Shown one piece after another: positions 1 through 9,262 of a DNA stretch of 64,000 bases (the first letter of the stretch is position 1; each line of letters starts with the position of its first letter). Both the position numbers and the translations under genes were made by a program. Under the pieces are notes generated by a model, which was given only the letters and a program-made list of their open reading frames with translations, had not been told where the DNA came from and searched no databases. The stretch comes from Salvia splendens. Lineage: Eukaryota; Streptophyta; Magnoliopsida; Lamiales; Lamiaceae. The stretch is taken from contig NC_056040.1 in NCBI RefSeq assembly GCF_004379255.2, forward strand, positions 23,882,120 through 23,946,119, written 5' to 3'.

Positions 1-1423
1 GATGCAGAGGGCCTTGCAGCCGGCGGTACCTCGACCACGACCAGTTGTCCACCGCCGAACAGTGATTGAACGTGATCACGTAGTTGCACATCAGCGCTTA
101 TACGCAGACTACTTCGCACAAGAGCCGCGGTTCAATGACAACCATTTCAGACGTCGTTTTAGGATGAGCAGAGCCCTGCTTATGCGTATTGTTAACGCCT
201 TGGAGCAGCGATATCTGTATTTCCGCTTCAGGCACGATGCGGCTGACATACCCGGCCACACCTATTCAAAAGACTGCCATTGACTGTATGAAGTATTTCT
301 GTCAGGACGTGATTGAAATTTTCCGTGATCAGTACCTTCGAAGCCCTACTCACGAAGACTGCCAGTATCTGATGCAGATGCACGGGGAGAAGCATGGGTT
401 CCCGGGTATGTTAGGCAGCATAGATTGTATGCATTGGGAGTGGAAGAACTGTCCCGCTGGCTGGAAGGGGTTCTACACGACCGGCTACAAGGGAAAGAAT
501 CCCACGATGATCCTGGAGGCCGTTGCTGACTACCGGCTATGGATTTGGCATGCGTATTTTGGGATAGCCGGGTCGAACAACGTCCTCAACTCGTCGCCCC
601 TTTTCAACGAGCAGTGCCAGGGCGTCGGTCCGACCATCAGTTTTGTCGCCAACGCGACCCAGCATGATATGGGCTACTACTTGGCGGATGGGATATACCC
701 TAGGTGGCCCGTCTTTGTGAAGACGATCAGATGCGCATCGGATAAGAGGAAGGCCTACTTTGCGGAACGCCAGGAGTCGGCGCACAAGGACGTGGAGCGC
801 GCATTTGGTGTGCTCCAGTCTCGATTGGCGGCAATTAGGGGTCCAACGCGTTTCTGGCATATCGACTGCATTGCTGATATAATGTACGCCTGTATTATCA
901 TGCACAGTATGATTGTCGAAGATGAAGGTGTACGACTGACTAGTTGGGCCAACGACGATAATGAAGCCGGTCCAAGCCACGGCATAGCCGCCCCCAACGT
1001 ACGAAATGGGGTCCCGCACGATGAAGTCGGCCTCCTCCAAGCACATGCCGACATGTGCCAAGTGGATGCTCATATTCGACTCCAAAAGGATTTAATTGAA
1101 GAGTTGTGGGCGCAGAGGATTGCACGACATTAGTTTTTTTTTTAATTATGTAATTTTTTTAATGTACCTTCTTTTTTAAAATTAATGTAATTTTTTAAAA
1201 TTAATATATAATTGAATTTTCCTGTACCTGAGTCGTAAATTTAATTCCGTATTTTGTGTGATTGTCAATTATTTGTTTTATATAATTAGGGGCGATGTGG
1301 CTAGGCCATTGCTAGGCTATTTGCTTGTCCTGATGATGTAGTAGGAGAATTTTTAGTGCTGATGATGTGGCGGAGGGATTTTGTGGTTGGGCTATGGCTA
1401 GGCGAAAGCCATTATGGATGCCC
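1..1423 (+). mobile_element. PIF/Harbinger DNA transposon, right part (5' end outside window)
   Basis: The right end reads ATTATGGATGCCC and is followed by TTA (1424-1426), the usual TWA-type target duplication of the PIF/Harbinger superfamily. Its reverse complement GGGCATCCATAATGG resembles the terminal repeats of the three complete Harbinger elements at 19554, 24515 and 25218. The left end and left target duplication lie outside the window. Nucleotides 1134-1423 after the transposase stop are AT-rich and non-coding. Confidence 0.85.
2..1133 (+). pseudogene. PIF/Harbinger transposase (DDE nuclease), frameshifted and internally deleted
   Basis: This is the catalytic nuclease of a Harbinger transposon. 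The N-terminal part (from base 2) is in frame 2 and contains the HRRFRMS-like segment; the rest continues in frame 3 from about base 240. Compared with the copy at 25582-26916, roughly 30 residues are missing around 240-290, between the PLQK-like motif and the C..F segment, and the deletion shifts the frame. The DDE triad is still visible: Asp in GSIDCMHW (near 420), Asp in YLADGIYPRW (near 690) and Glu in DVERAFGVLQ (near 795). The C-terminal helix IMYACIIMHSMIVEDEG is present. The protein is therefore a decayed copy, not functional. The true start is outside or at the window edge. Confidence 0.85.
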
Positions 1424-1426
1424 TTA

Positions 1427-1797
1427 ATGATTCTTCTCAAACAAAACTACATAAGAAAAGAAAAAAGAGGATATAAATAAAATCAATAATAAGGTATTGG
1501 TGAGCTACTGAGTCTACAAAATTACTACTACTATGATTTTTGAATTATCTAAACCAATGAAATTTGAAAAGTAAGAGTCGACTCCCTTTTCAGTTTTACC
1601 GAAGAATAAGAGTATGCTTTAGAAGGAAATTTCATAGCCTTATATCTTCGCATAACTTGTAAAAAAAAATTATTCGCATAACTCACTTTTACTTGACGTC
1701 AAGATATTATTCACTTAGAGAAAGTTATTAGACTCCATTGTATTTGTAATCGATTCGAAAATAAGCAACTTGACTTAATTGGGGTGAAACTGGAGAA
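1427..1797. other. AT-rich spacer between two Harbinger-type elements
   Basis: No open frame, RNA gene or repeat recognised. It lies between the target duplications of the elements ending at 1423 and starting at 1801. Confidence 0.5.
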
Positions 1798-2186
1798 TAA
1801 GAGCATCCACTACGCGTCGCGCCGGCGTCCCGCGACCCGTCCTGGAGAGACGGGTCCGTCGCGCGACGCGTTGCAGCTCGCCGTCCCGTCCCGTCCCGCG
1901 TCCCGCGTCCCGTGTCGCCGAGACAAGCGACGGACGGTCTCGCCACGCGCCTAGGCGACGTGGCGCGACCCGGCGTCGTGCATGACGCCCACTCGCCGGC
2001 CCGCGAGTGGGCGTCATCACGTGCTGACGCAATAAATCAATTTTTTTTAAAAAAATCAAATTTTAAAAAAATACTTTTTATTTATAAAAATTGTTTTTAT
2101 ATTTATAAACATTTTTTACAAATAAATAAATACAAGACATTTGTAATAGCCCACATATATTTGATGGGCTTGCGAATTTATGAAAC

Positions 2187-2949
2187 TCATTCTTGGTTTC
2201 TTCTCTTTTATAGACACAACCTTGAATGTTTTACGTTTCACTTTCGATGTGGGACAAAGTCATTCTTGGTTACTTCTCTTTTATAGAGACAACCTTGAAT
2301 GTTTTATGTTTCACTTTCGATGTGGGATAAAGTCATTCTTGGTTGCTTCTCTTTTATAGAGACAACCTTGAATGTTTTATGTTTCACTTTCGATGTGGGA
2401 CAAAGTCATTCTTGGTTGCTTCTCTTTTATAGAGACAACCTTGAATGTTTTATGTTCCACTTTCGATGTGGGACAAAGTCATTCTTGGTTGTTTCTCTTT
2501 TATAGAGACAACCTTGAATGTTTTATGTTTCACTTTCGATGTGGGACAAAGTCATTCTTGGTTACTTCTCTTTTATAGAGACAACCTTGAATGTTTTATG
2601 TTTCACTTTCGATGTGGGACAAAGTCATTCTTGGTTGCTTCTCTTTTATAGAGACAACCTTGAATGTTTTATGTTTCACTTTCGATGTGGGACAAAGTCA
2701 TTCTTGGTTGCTTCTCTTTTATAGAGACAACCTTGAATGTTTTATGTTCCACTTTCGATGTGGGACAAAGTCATTCTTGGTTGTTTCTCTTTTATAGAGA
2801 CAACCTTGAATGTTTTATGTTTCACTTTCGATGTGGGACAAAGTCATTCTTGCTTGTTCTTCTTTTATAGAGACATCCTTGAATGTTTTATGTTTCACTT
2901 TCAATGTGAGACAAAATCATTCTTGGTTGTTTCTCTTTTATAGAGACAT
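2187..2949. repeat. 73-bp tandem repeat array, about 10 units
   Basis: The unit recurs at exact 73-bp spacing: the string CGATGTGGGA(C/T) begins at 2245, 2318, 2391, 2464, 2537, 2610, 2683, 2756 and 2829, with a degenerate version at 2902. Units differ by only a few substitutions. Because 73 is not a multiple of three, several near-identical 68-codon open frames appear; they are artefacts of the repeat and not genes. On the minus strand each unit reads as an snRNA-like promoter (USE plus TATA). Confidence 0.97.
2205..2255 (-). promoter_or_regulatory. snRNA-type promoter motif pair (USE + TATA), leftmost of about ten leftward copies
   Basis: On the minus strand 2255-2245 reads GTCCCACATCG, matching the plant snRNA upstream sequence element consensus RTCCCACATCG. 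After 32 bases comes CTATAAAAG (2213-2205). In established plant snRNA genes the wide USE-TATA spacing, about four helical turns centre to centre, marks RNA polymerase II snRNA promoters and the shorter one marks Pol III U6-type promoters; the spacing here fits the wide class. No snRNA sequence follows downstream. The motif match is seen; promoter activity is inference. Confidence 0.5.
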
Positions 2950-3004
2950 CCAAGAATGATTTTATCCCACATCGAAAGTGAAACATAAAACATTCAAGGA
3001 TGTC
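2872..3004. repeat. Inverted repeat, 55-bp arms, ending the 73-bp array
   Basis: Arms 2872-2926 and 2950-3004 are near-perfect reverse complements, separated by a 23-bp loop. The right arm is an inverted copy of the tandem unit, so the array ends in a hairpin. Confidence 0.9.
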
Positions 3005-3013
3005 CATATAAAA
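2964..3013 (+). promoter_or_regulatory. Rightward snRNA-type motif pair (USE + TATA)
   Basis: The inverted unit reads ATCCCACATCG at 2964-2974 on the plus strand, then 32 bases, then TATAAAA at 3007-3013. Spacing is the same as in the leftward copies. Downstream sequence is T-rich and holds no recognisable snRNA. Confidence 0.45.
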
Positions 3014-3393
3014 CTGTATTTTAAATTATGTCATTTTTATTTTTTTAAGATTTTATTTATGTTTTTTTTTAAAAAATTTTAAGTTGTATTTTTATTTTAT
3101 GCTGTAATGTTATTTTAATTTTAATGAAGTGTGTTTGTTTTAATTGAATTGGGTTGGAAAAAAAATAAAAAATGAAATTGAATGAATAGTAATTAAGGGA
3201 CGGAATAAGGGACGGTTAAGGGACGGAGCGTTGCAGGTTCCGTCCCTTAGTTAAGGGATGGATGAATAAAGTACAGTGGGGCCCTCAAATAGTGGTCAAA
3301 TAGTAGTTAAGGGACGATTTAAGGGACGGTATAGAGACAGCGTAGTGGATGGCCTAAATGGAACTTTAAATGAGGATTGTAAAAAAAGTATAC

Positions 3394-3703
3394 GAGCATC
3401 TCCAAAGAAAAGAGGTATATAGAGAGGTAAAAAGAAATAACCATCATATTTACCTCTTCTATATAAAATTTTATTCTCCAAGGAAAAAGGTATTTAAGAA
3501 GGTATTATACATTCTTTCATTTTGAGAATATATCTTTACCTCTTCTTGGAACACAAGGTAAAAAGTTAATTATTTTTATTTGTCTTTTTCATTTACCTTC
3601 TTCTCTTGGAGTCCATTACTTTTTGAGAAAGTATAATTATCTTTTTGAGAAGGTAAATGAGAAATATACCTTCTCAATTTACCTTTTCCCCTTGGAGATG
3701 CTC
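3394..3703. mobile_element. Small MITE with GAGCATCTCCAA termini
   Basis: GAGCATCTCCAA at the left and TTGGAGATGCTC at the right form terminal inverted repeats that extend imperfectly further in. The interior is AT-rich and non-coding. Flanks are TAC and TTA, so a Harbinger-type target duplication is likely but has mutated. Confidence 0.7.
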
Positions 3704-3704
3704 T

Positions 3705-4259
3705 TAGGGGTGGAAAATCGTGCGAATTGGGTCATTACTGGGTTAACATGATAACGACCCAACCCAATAAGGCTTAACCTGAATCCGACCTGCTAAGGAA
3801 ACTGCAAATCCGAATACGAACCCGACCTGCTACCTTAAAACCTGAACACGACCCGAACCGACATGAACCCGTTAACGACACGATATAATATGGGTTGACA
3901 CGGCATGATAACAACCTGAACCCAATATTACACGATTAAAACCTGATATTACACGATTAAACCTAAACTTAAACTTGATTTACATGATAAAAATCAAATT
4001 TCCATGATTTAAACCCGATTCACAACAAATGAAATAACTAAACTAAACCAGTATTTTTTTAAAATAATAAAAATAATAATATTACTTCTTAATGGGTTAT
4101 CCATATCCAACCCGCATCCAACCCGATCCCAACCTGAAATTTTCGGGTTCTTAAAGGGTCAACCCAATAAGGACACGAAGTCATTAAGGTTTGACCCAAT
4201 CTATTATTTTCGTGCGGATTCGTATCAGATTATCGTGCCTGATAAAAAATTGCCACTAC
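3705..4259 (-). mobile_element. Degenerate copy of the hAT-type MITE also found at 29199-29759
   Basis: It starts TAGGGGTGGAAAATCGTGC and contains repeated ACCCGA/CCCAACCC tracts. It matches the reverse complement of 29199-29759 over nearly its whole length. The right end, near ATTGCCACTACTCC, has lost the clean terminal repeat, and no target duplication is visible. It abuts the end of the neighbouring MITE. Confidence 0.75.
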
Positions 4260-4261
4260 TC

Positions 4262-4530
4262 CTTTTTTTTAATTATGATTTATAAATTCTTAAATCTTGG
4301 AAGGCATAGAAACAATGAAATAAAATTATTCCCAATCCAAATATAACTGAGATATAAATGTACTAAATAAAAAAATGTACTCAATCCAAAATTCAAGTTC
4401 TTAATTCATTCAACTCGATCTCAGCACCTATTTTTGCTTCAGGGTCAATGTAGGCTCGATCTCAACAGACGAATTGGTAGGAACAAAACTAGTTAGTCGA
4501 CGAATTGGCCATGTCAGTAGCATGCTGATC
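4262..4530 (-). pseudogene. Zinc-ribbon gene family, copy A, 3' part
   Basis: Read on the minus strand this matches the serine-rich last exon and 3' flank of the copies near 61206-62560 and 63727-64000: the GTATGCTAC..CAATTCGTCGACTA stretch, the AAGCAAAAA-TAG exon end and the AGTACATTTATA tail. The Tat retrotransposon beginning at 4531 separates it from its upstream exons at 15308-15565. Confidence 0.7.
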
Positions 4531-5033
4531 ATCTACGTCCACGGGAAGAAGGGAGGGCAAGATTGTATTGCTTGATCTGGGATTACAGCTTACAATACAG
4601 ACTTGCTATATGATTTTATCTCTAGAGAGCTTAACCCTTTTCTATCTGATCTAAGTTCTATTTATACATTGAACTAAGGTCGTGGTTTGCAGCCCCACTA
4701 ACAAGATCGTGGGTGAGCAATAACTGCTCAATAACTGCTTCGTACCACTAAATAGATCGTGGGTATAGCGGAGGTCGTGGAGGCCTTTCATGAGTCCACT
4801 AACTCCTAGTTCGGTCGAATGCTGAGACCGAACTGCTGGACTTTACCGATCAGCTCTTGCTGATCTGAGAGGAGAGCTTGACTGGTCGGCTTTTACCGAG
4901 CTGTAGGCTGAGTCCGAACTCTTTGGTCGTGCCGAACTCTTTGGTGCCGAACAGATACTCTTTCTTGGGCTCTGGGCTGATGGGCCGTCACTGTTATTGG
5001 GCTTGCCATTAGGGTTTAGTTCGTACCCCATCA
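4531..5033 (-). repeat. Tat 3' LTR, truncated
   Basis: It matches 14805-15307 base for base without indels. On the minus strand it starts TGATGGGGTACG at 5033, next to the polypurine tract. The last 90 bp of the LTR (equivalent of 14715-14804) are missing at the left edge. Confidence 0.95.
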
Positions 5034-5050
5034 CTACCCCCCCCGAAAAG
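5034..5050 (-). other. Tat polypurine tract
   Basis: The minus strand reads CTTTTCGGGGGGGGTAG immediately before the LTR start TGATGGGG. This is the expected plus-strand primer site for reverse transcription. Confidence 0.85.
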
Positions 5051-5366
5051 CGGAGTGAATCACTTCGGCGAGGTGAGTCACTTCGGCATTCTGGATAATG
5101 GTAAGGGGGAGGCTGACGTCAGGGGACGTGCCTTGCGCGTGCCTGCATTAAATGCGACAGTAAAATCCGGCCGTTGAATCCTGAAAAGGTGGGATTCGAA
5201 ACGGCGCAACGATCTCGAAATCTTCCCCGAATCTGATAAATATGCTCCTTTTTCCTCATTTGAACACCTTTGCTGTTGCGTCTTCTATACTCTCTCTTTC
5301 TCGAGAAATTTTCTTCCGCTTTCAAGAGCTTCTTCAGATTTTCTTCACCTTCAAAAAGTAAGAAAA

Positions 5367-7222
5367 ATGTCTTCTTCTTCTTCGGAGTCGGGTAGCGGTA
5401 GGAAAGGGGATAAGGGGTCTTCTGGCCGGAAAGAGTCCGGGGAGAAGACCGTAGAGTATTTCCCTAGTATTTTGAGTAAGGATACTGTGATATCCCTACC
5501 CGAAAAATACTTTTTTCCTGGGGGGAAGGCGGTGGTACCTGACGGTGATCATAGGGCTGACTCCCCGCCGGAGGGGTACGCCACCGTGTACGAGGCCTGC
5601 TTAGAATGCGGGCTTCGTTTCCCCCTCCCTTCTGCCTTTATAGATTTACTAGATTTTTTTCAGCTTCCTTTAGGCCAAGTGACTCCGAACTCTTGGAGGC
5701 ACTTGTCGGCCTTCGCTGCCGAACTCCGTAGGTTAGGAAGGGATTTGTCTTTGAAGGCGATCCTTAAATTCTTTCAATTTAAGAGGAAGGGGTCTTGGTT
5801 TTACTTGATCCCTTTACAGCCCTTTAGAGCCTTTTGTAAAACGAAGTGGCCGAAGTGGCAAAATCGCTTCTTCTACTATGATAGGACCGCGGCTCCTAGT
5901 TTTCCCTGGAGAGGGCCGGAGTCCGTTATCCGTCACCCTCAGCCTGAACCGTTGGACGAGCTCGATGGCGAGCTCAACAAGATTCCCATAGTTAGGAAAC
6001 AATACACGGAGTCTGAGCTCGTCAAGGGCGACGTCGTGTTCGACATCTCGTCTTCGGACGAAGAGGCCGAGGGTGAGGATTTCTCTTTATCTTTATGCTC
6101 TACTGCTTTAACGAAGAAAATCTGACTTTGCTTTCTTGCTTTTGGCAGTGTACATGCTGAGTAAGGCTAGCCGCAAATCTTCGGAGTCCAAGGAGCCGGA
6201 GAGGCCGAAAACCACCAGCTCGGCGTCTGATGCCGAGAGGACTCCGAAAAGGCAAAGAACCTCTTCGGATCCGAAGAAGCCGGAGTCGACTTCGGCAAAG
6301 GGGAGGGGGAAGGCCCAGAAGCCCCCGAGAGCGCCAGAGAAAGACGTGGTCTTGGCGCCTCCTTCGGAACATATCTGTGAGCCGTTTTTATGGCCCACGG
6401 ACTTCGCCGAGGTGAATTCTCTTCTTGATTTTCTGGCCTTGCTTTTTTCCTGTATTTTTTGTGGCCCCTTTGTTGACTTTTTTCTTTATTCATTTTCAGA
6501 GGAACGATATGCTCTCCAAGCTCGTCGCCGTCGAACTCTCCAAAGCGTCCAATGACTATGCCGAGATGCAGAGGAAGTTGGCGGCTGCTTGTCATCGGGC
6601 CGAACAGGCTGAGGCTAACTTTGAGAAGGCCAGAGCTGCTAGGATTTCGGCCCAGGATGAAGCTCAGTTTGCCAAAAACCAGCTCGTCATCCAGCGAGAG
6701 CAGACGAAGCGGAGCGATGCTGCTGCCGTGGTTGCCCAAGGGGAGGCTCTCCGTGTTTACACGGAGAAACTCTTTTTGAGCAGCCAGTTCTCGGCCTTTG
6801 TCGGTAGCCTGGTAAGGCTAATTGCCGATAAGGGCGAGCAGGGGGCCGACGTCGTGCTGCCCCTGTACAGCCGAGAGATAGCAGCTCGGCTTCAGAATCT
6901 GCCGCTCCTTGAGGAGCTCGCTTCATCCTCGGTCCTGCTTTCTGCAGACCGAGTCCGGAGTTGTCGAGCTGATCGGGACGAGAACCTGGAGGCTATCTTT
7001 GCCTCCGTGGGACCCGTTTCACCCGCTTCGACTTACAACGGAGAGGGTGAGGCCGAGCCGCTGGAGCTGGAGGCCGAAGTCGAGCGGGCCGGGCATCCGG
7101 AGAAGGAAGCCGATCAGGAGGCGGAGGCGAGGCCGGCAGGAGGCGAGGCCGAGGCTGAGGTAGCTCAGGAGAAAGAAGCTGAACCAGACCAAGGAGCCGG
7201 AGACGAAGCTGTTGGAGTATGA
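5367..7222 (+). CDS. Tat antisense gene 1: putative gypsy-type transposon protein with coiled coil, three exons
   Basis: This lies on the strand opposite to gag-pol, between pol and the 3' LTR. Exons are inferred at 5367-6072, 6149-6411 and 6500-7222, joined by GTGAGG..TTGGCAG and GTGAAT..TTTCAG introns of 76 and 88 bp. The joined frame is 1,692 nt, 563 codons plus TGA, and each unspliced exon would otherwise hit an early stop. The first exon has a Ser-rich start and a region with LPEKYFFPGG, LRFPLPSAFIDLLDFFQLPLGQVTPNSWRHL and FYLIPLQP-like segments, the pattern of the plant family called putative gypsy-type transposon (PF04195). The third exon is helical and Ala/Glu-rich, ending in an acidic tail. 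Function is unknown; such antisense ORFs are known from some Tat elements. The ATG at 5367 follows a CT-rich leader. Exon borders need transcript support. Confidence 0.75.
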
Positions 7223-7423
7223 TTTCGTCTCCCTTCTCTTAGTCTAGTTTCTTCCTTGTAAAATGGCCTTGAAGCCCTCCTAGTGTAAAAATTTTCCTTG
7301 TGAATGAAAAATTCTCTACACTTGTCTTCGTATAGCTTTTCGTACTCGCCTTTATTCCTGTTGTATTTTACTATCTGCTCGGTACAGCTGCCGAACTAAT
7401 ATAGCTGCTTTGTACTCAAGGAG

Positions 7424-8212
7424 ATGGAGATACTTCACTGGAAACGGCTGTACTCTTCGGCTTTAGACGAAGCTGAGAAAAGAGCTATAGCCGATCAGAC
7501 GAAGAATGACGAGCTTCTGGCTCGTTTAGTGAAGCTGGAGGCCGATAATAAGGACTTAGAGTCCGATAAGAAGGATCTGGAGGCCGAGCTGAATACGACC
7601 GTTGCTGAGAGGACTGCGTACGAGGATTACATCCGTGTGCGCGGGGGATTGACCATATCAGATGTTCAGAGTCGAGTTGACGAACTGTGGGAGGAATATC
7701 ATGTACTCCGGAGGAACAATGCGCTGGAGAGCTCGGCTTGCCAACAAGTTGTGAAATCATTACGGCGCTGGGCTTCTCGGTACGACATTGTTCTTTCTCG
7801 GCGCCCCTCCATAGAAAGATTCCTTCGGCATGTCGTGCCAACAGATGCTCGCACTCCAGATCAAGCCTCTGGTTCCCTTGTTCAAAATCCTACTTCCAGT
7901 CAACAACGAACTCCGGAACAGCCGGAAACGTCAAGACGAGAACGGGCTCAGGAGCAACCGGAATCGTCAAGACAGGGACGGACTGAAATTCGCCGAGGAG
8001 TTGTGACTATGAGCGAGCAAGATCAGCAGATGATTATTGCAGAGACTCTTCATCGCCGAGGTGTTAGGACTTCTCGGGCTCGGGGAAGAGGCGTTGGGTC
8101 GAGGATAGCATCTCGTCGACCTGCTTATTCTTCATCTGCTCGGAACAACCGAACTCGGCTTCCAGAGGATTTTGCAGATAGGTGGCTTAACTTCAGCAAC
8201 CCTGGACAGTAG
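7424..8212 (+). CDS. Tat antisense gene 2: coiled-coil protein of unknown function
   Basis: An uninterrupted 262-residue frame lies about 200 bp after antisense gene 1 and on the same strand. Residues 10-65 are rich in Lys, Glu, Asp and Leu with heptad-like spacing (LEADNKDLESDKKDLEAEL), so a coiled coil is likely. The middle has LWEEYHVLRRNNALESSACQ-type helix, then a Gln/Ser/Arg-rich low-complexity segment and an Arg-rich tail. It may be a further exon set of gene 1 or a separate gene; the stop of gene 1 and an ATG preceded by AAGGAG support a separate gene. No catalytic motif is recognisable. Confidence 0.6.
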   Translation: MEILHWKRLYSSALDEAEKRAIADQTKNDELLARLVKLEADNKDLESDKKDLEAELNTTVAERTAYEDYIRVRGGLTISDVQSRVDELWEEYHVLRRNNALESSACQQVVKSLRRWASRYDIVLSRRPSIERFLRHVVPTDARTPDQASGSLVQNPTSSQQRTPEQPETSRRERAQEQPESSRQGRTEIRRGVVTMSEQDQQMIIAETLHRRGVRTSRARGRGVGSRIASRRPAYSSSARNNRTRLPEDFADRWLNFSNPGQ

Positions 8213-8344
8213 AATAGTCCTTTGTAATAGCGTAACACCATTTTGTAGGGTAGCTGAGTTGTATGCCGAACAAGATTTGAAAAATGAAATTTTGTTTTCG
8301 CTTCTAACACTGTCTTTACAGCTTAGCGAAAAAATTTCATCGTA

Positions 8345-8632
8345 CTTGTCCTCGGTCTTATGAAGTAAACTTCTTTGACCGAACTTGGTCCTTGGTCTTA
8401 TGAAGTAAACTTCTTTGACCGGACTCGTCTTTGGTCTGATGAAATAAACATCTTTGACCGGACTCGTCTTTGGTCTGATGAAATAAACATCTTTGACCGG
8501 ACTCGTCTTTGGTCTGATGAAATAAACATCTTTGACCGGACTTGTCTTTGGTCTGATGAAATAAACATCTTTGACCGGACTTGTCTTTGGTCTGATGAAA
8601 TAAACATCTTTGACCAGACTTGGTTTGTGTTC
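8345..8632. repeat. 39-bp tandem repeat, about 7 units
   Basis: The unit TTGGTCTGATGAAATAAAC followed by ATCTTTGACCGGACTCGTC recurs with 39-bp spacing; early units have TTATGAAGTAAACTTC instead. As 39 is a multiple of three, an 86-codon frame is open on one strand and a 69-codon frame on the other. Two looser copies follow at 8725-8760 and 8768-8810. Confidence 0.92.
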
Positions 8633-8854
8633 TAATTTGGCGATTTTTGTCGCCGGGATCGAACTTTCCCTTGTCCTAATTCGGCGAGTTTTATCGCGTG
8701 GATCGGACTTTCCCCGTTAACCGAAGTGGTCTTATGCAGTAAACCTCTTTGACCAGACATGGTCGTCCCCGGTCTTATGAGGTAAACTTCTTTGACCGAA
8801 CTTGGTCGTCCTAATTCGGCGAGGTTTATCGCGTGGATCGGACTTTCCCTTATT

Positions 8855-9017
8855 GCAGTTCGTTTCAGACGAAGTGCTTGTTAAGCTGAATTGCGGTCTT
8901 GTATCCTCCTTGGAAGCTTGGACTCACAATCGTTGGCTTATTGCAGTTCGTTTCAGACGGACTGCTTGTTAAGCTGACTTGTGGTCTTATATCCTCCTTA
9001 GAAGCTTGGACTCACAA
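8855..9017. repeat. Tandem duplication of about 81 bp in the Tat 3' region
   Basis: The block beginning TTATTGCAGTTCGTTTCAGA and ending GGAAGCTTGGACTCACAAT occurs twice in a row with about ten differences. It is non-coding. Confidence 0.85.
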
Positions 9018-9262
9018 TAGTCTTTAATAATCGATCTAAAAAGGGGATCAGTCTTTAAAGAACGATATACCTTGGTACCATTTGTAAGAGACGACAAGCA
9101 CATAGAGACAAAACACATAGAGAAAAAATGAAAAAGACGAAAGAAAAAACTTTAAACTTTTTATAAAACGACAAGTAAAAGGTACAAGTAAAAACAAACA
9201 AATAAAAACATGTACCCCTATGACCGAACTAGACACAAGACAGACTGACCGGACTTTGTCTC

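Larger units (their letters stand above)
1801..3354. mobile_element. Non-autonomous Harbinger-type element carrying a 73-bp minisatellite
   Basis: The left end GAGCATCCACTACGCG and the reverse complement of the right end, GGCCATCCACTACGCTG, form terminal inverted repeats. TAA flanks both sides (1798-1800 and 3355-3357), which fits the 3-bp target duplication of PIF/Harbinger. The element is 1,554 bp and has no transposase. Its left part (1801-2035) is very GC-rich with CCCGTCCCGCG-type tracts, and its right part (3190-3354) has repeated AAGGGACGG motifs. The centre holds the tandem array and hairpin described separately. Confidence 0.85.

Noticed and set aside
2299..2943. Seven near-identical 68-codon open frames
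   Set aside because: They are shifted copies of the same 73-bp repeat read in changing frames, not genes.
2245..3040. An actual snRNA gene downstream of the USE/TATA pairs
   Set aside because: No U1, U2, U4, U5 or U6-like sequence follows any of the pairs.
4843..5034. 62-63-codon frame present in both Tat LTRs (also 15117-15305)
   Set aside because: Low-complexity frame inside an LTR; identical only because the LTRs are identical.
8345..8632. CRISPR-like array of regular repeats
   Set aside because: Units are contiguous 39-bp tandem repeats without unique spacers, in a plant retrotransposon.
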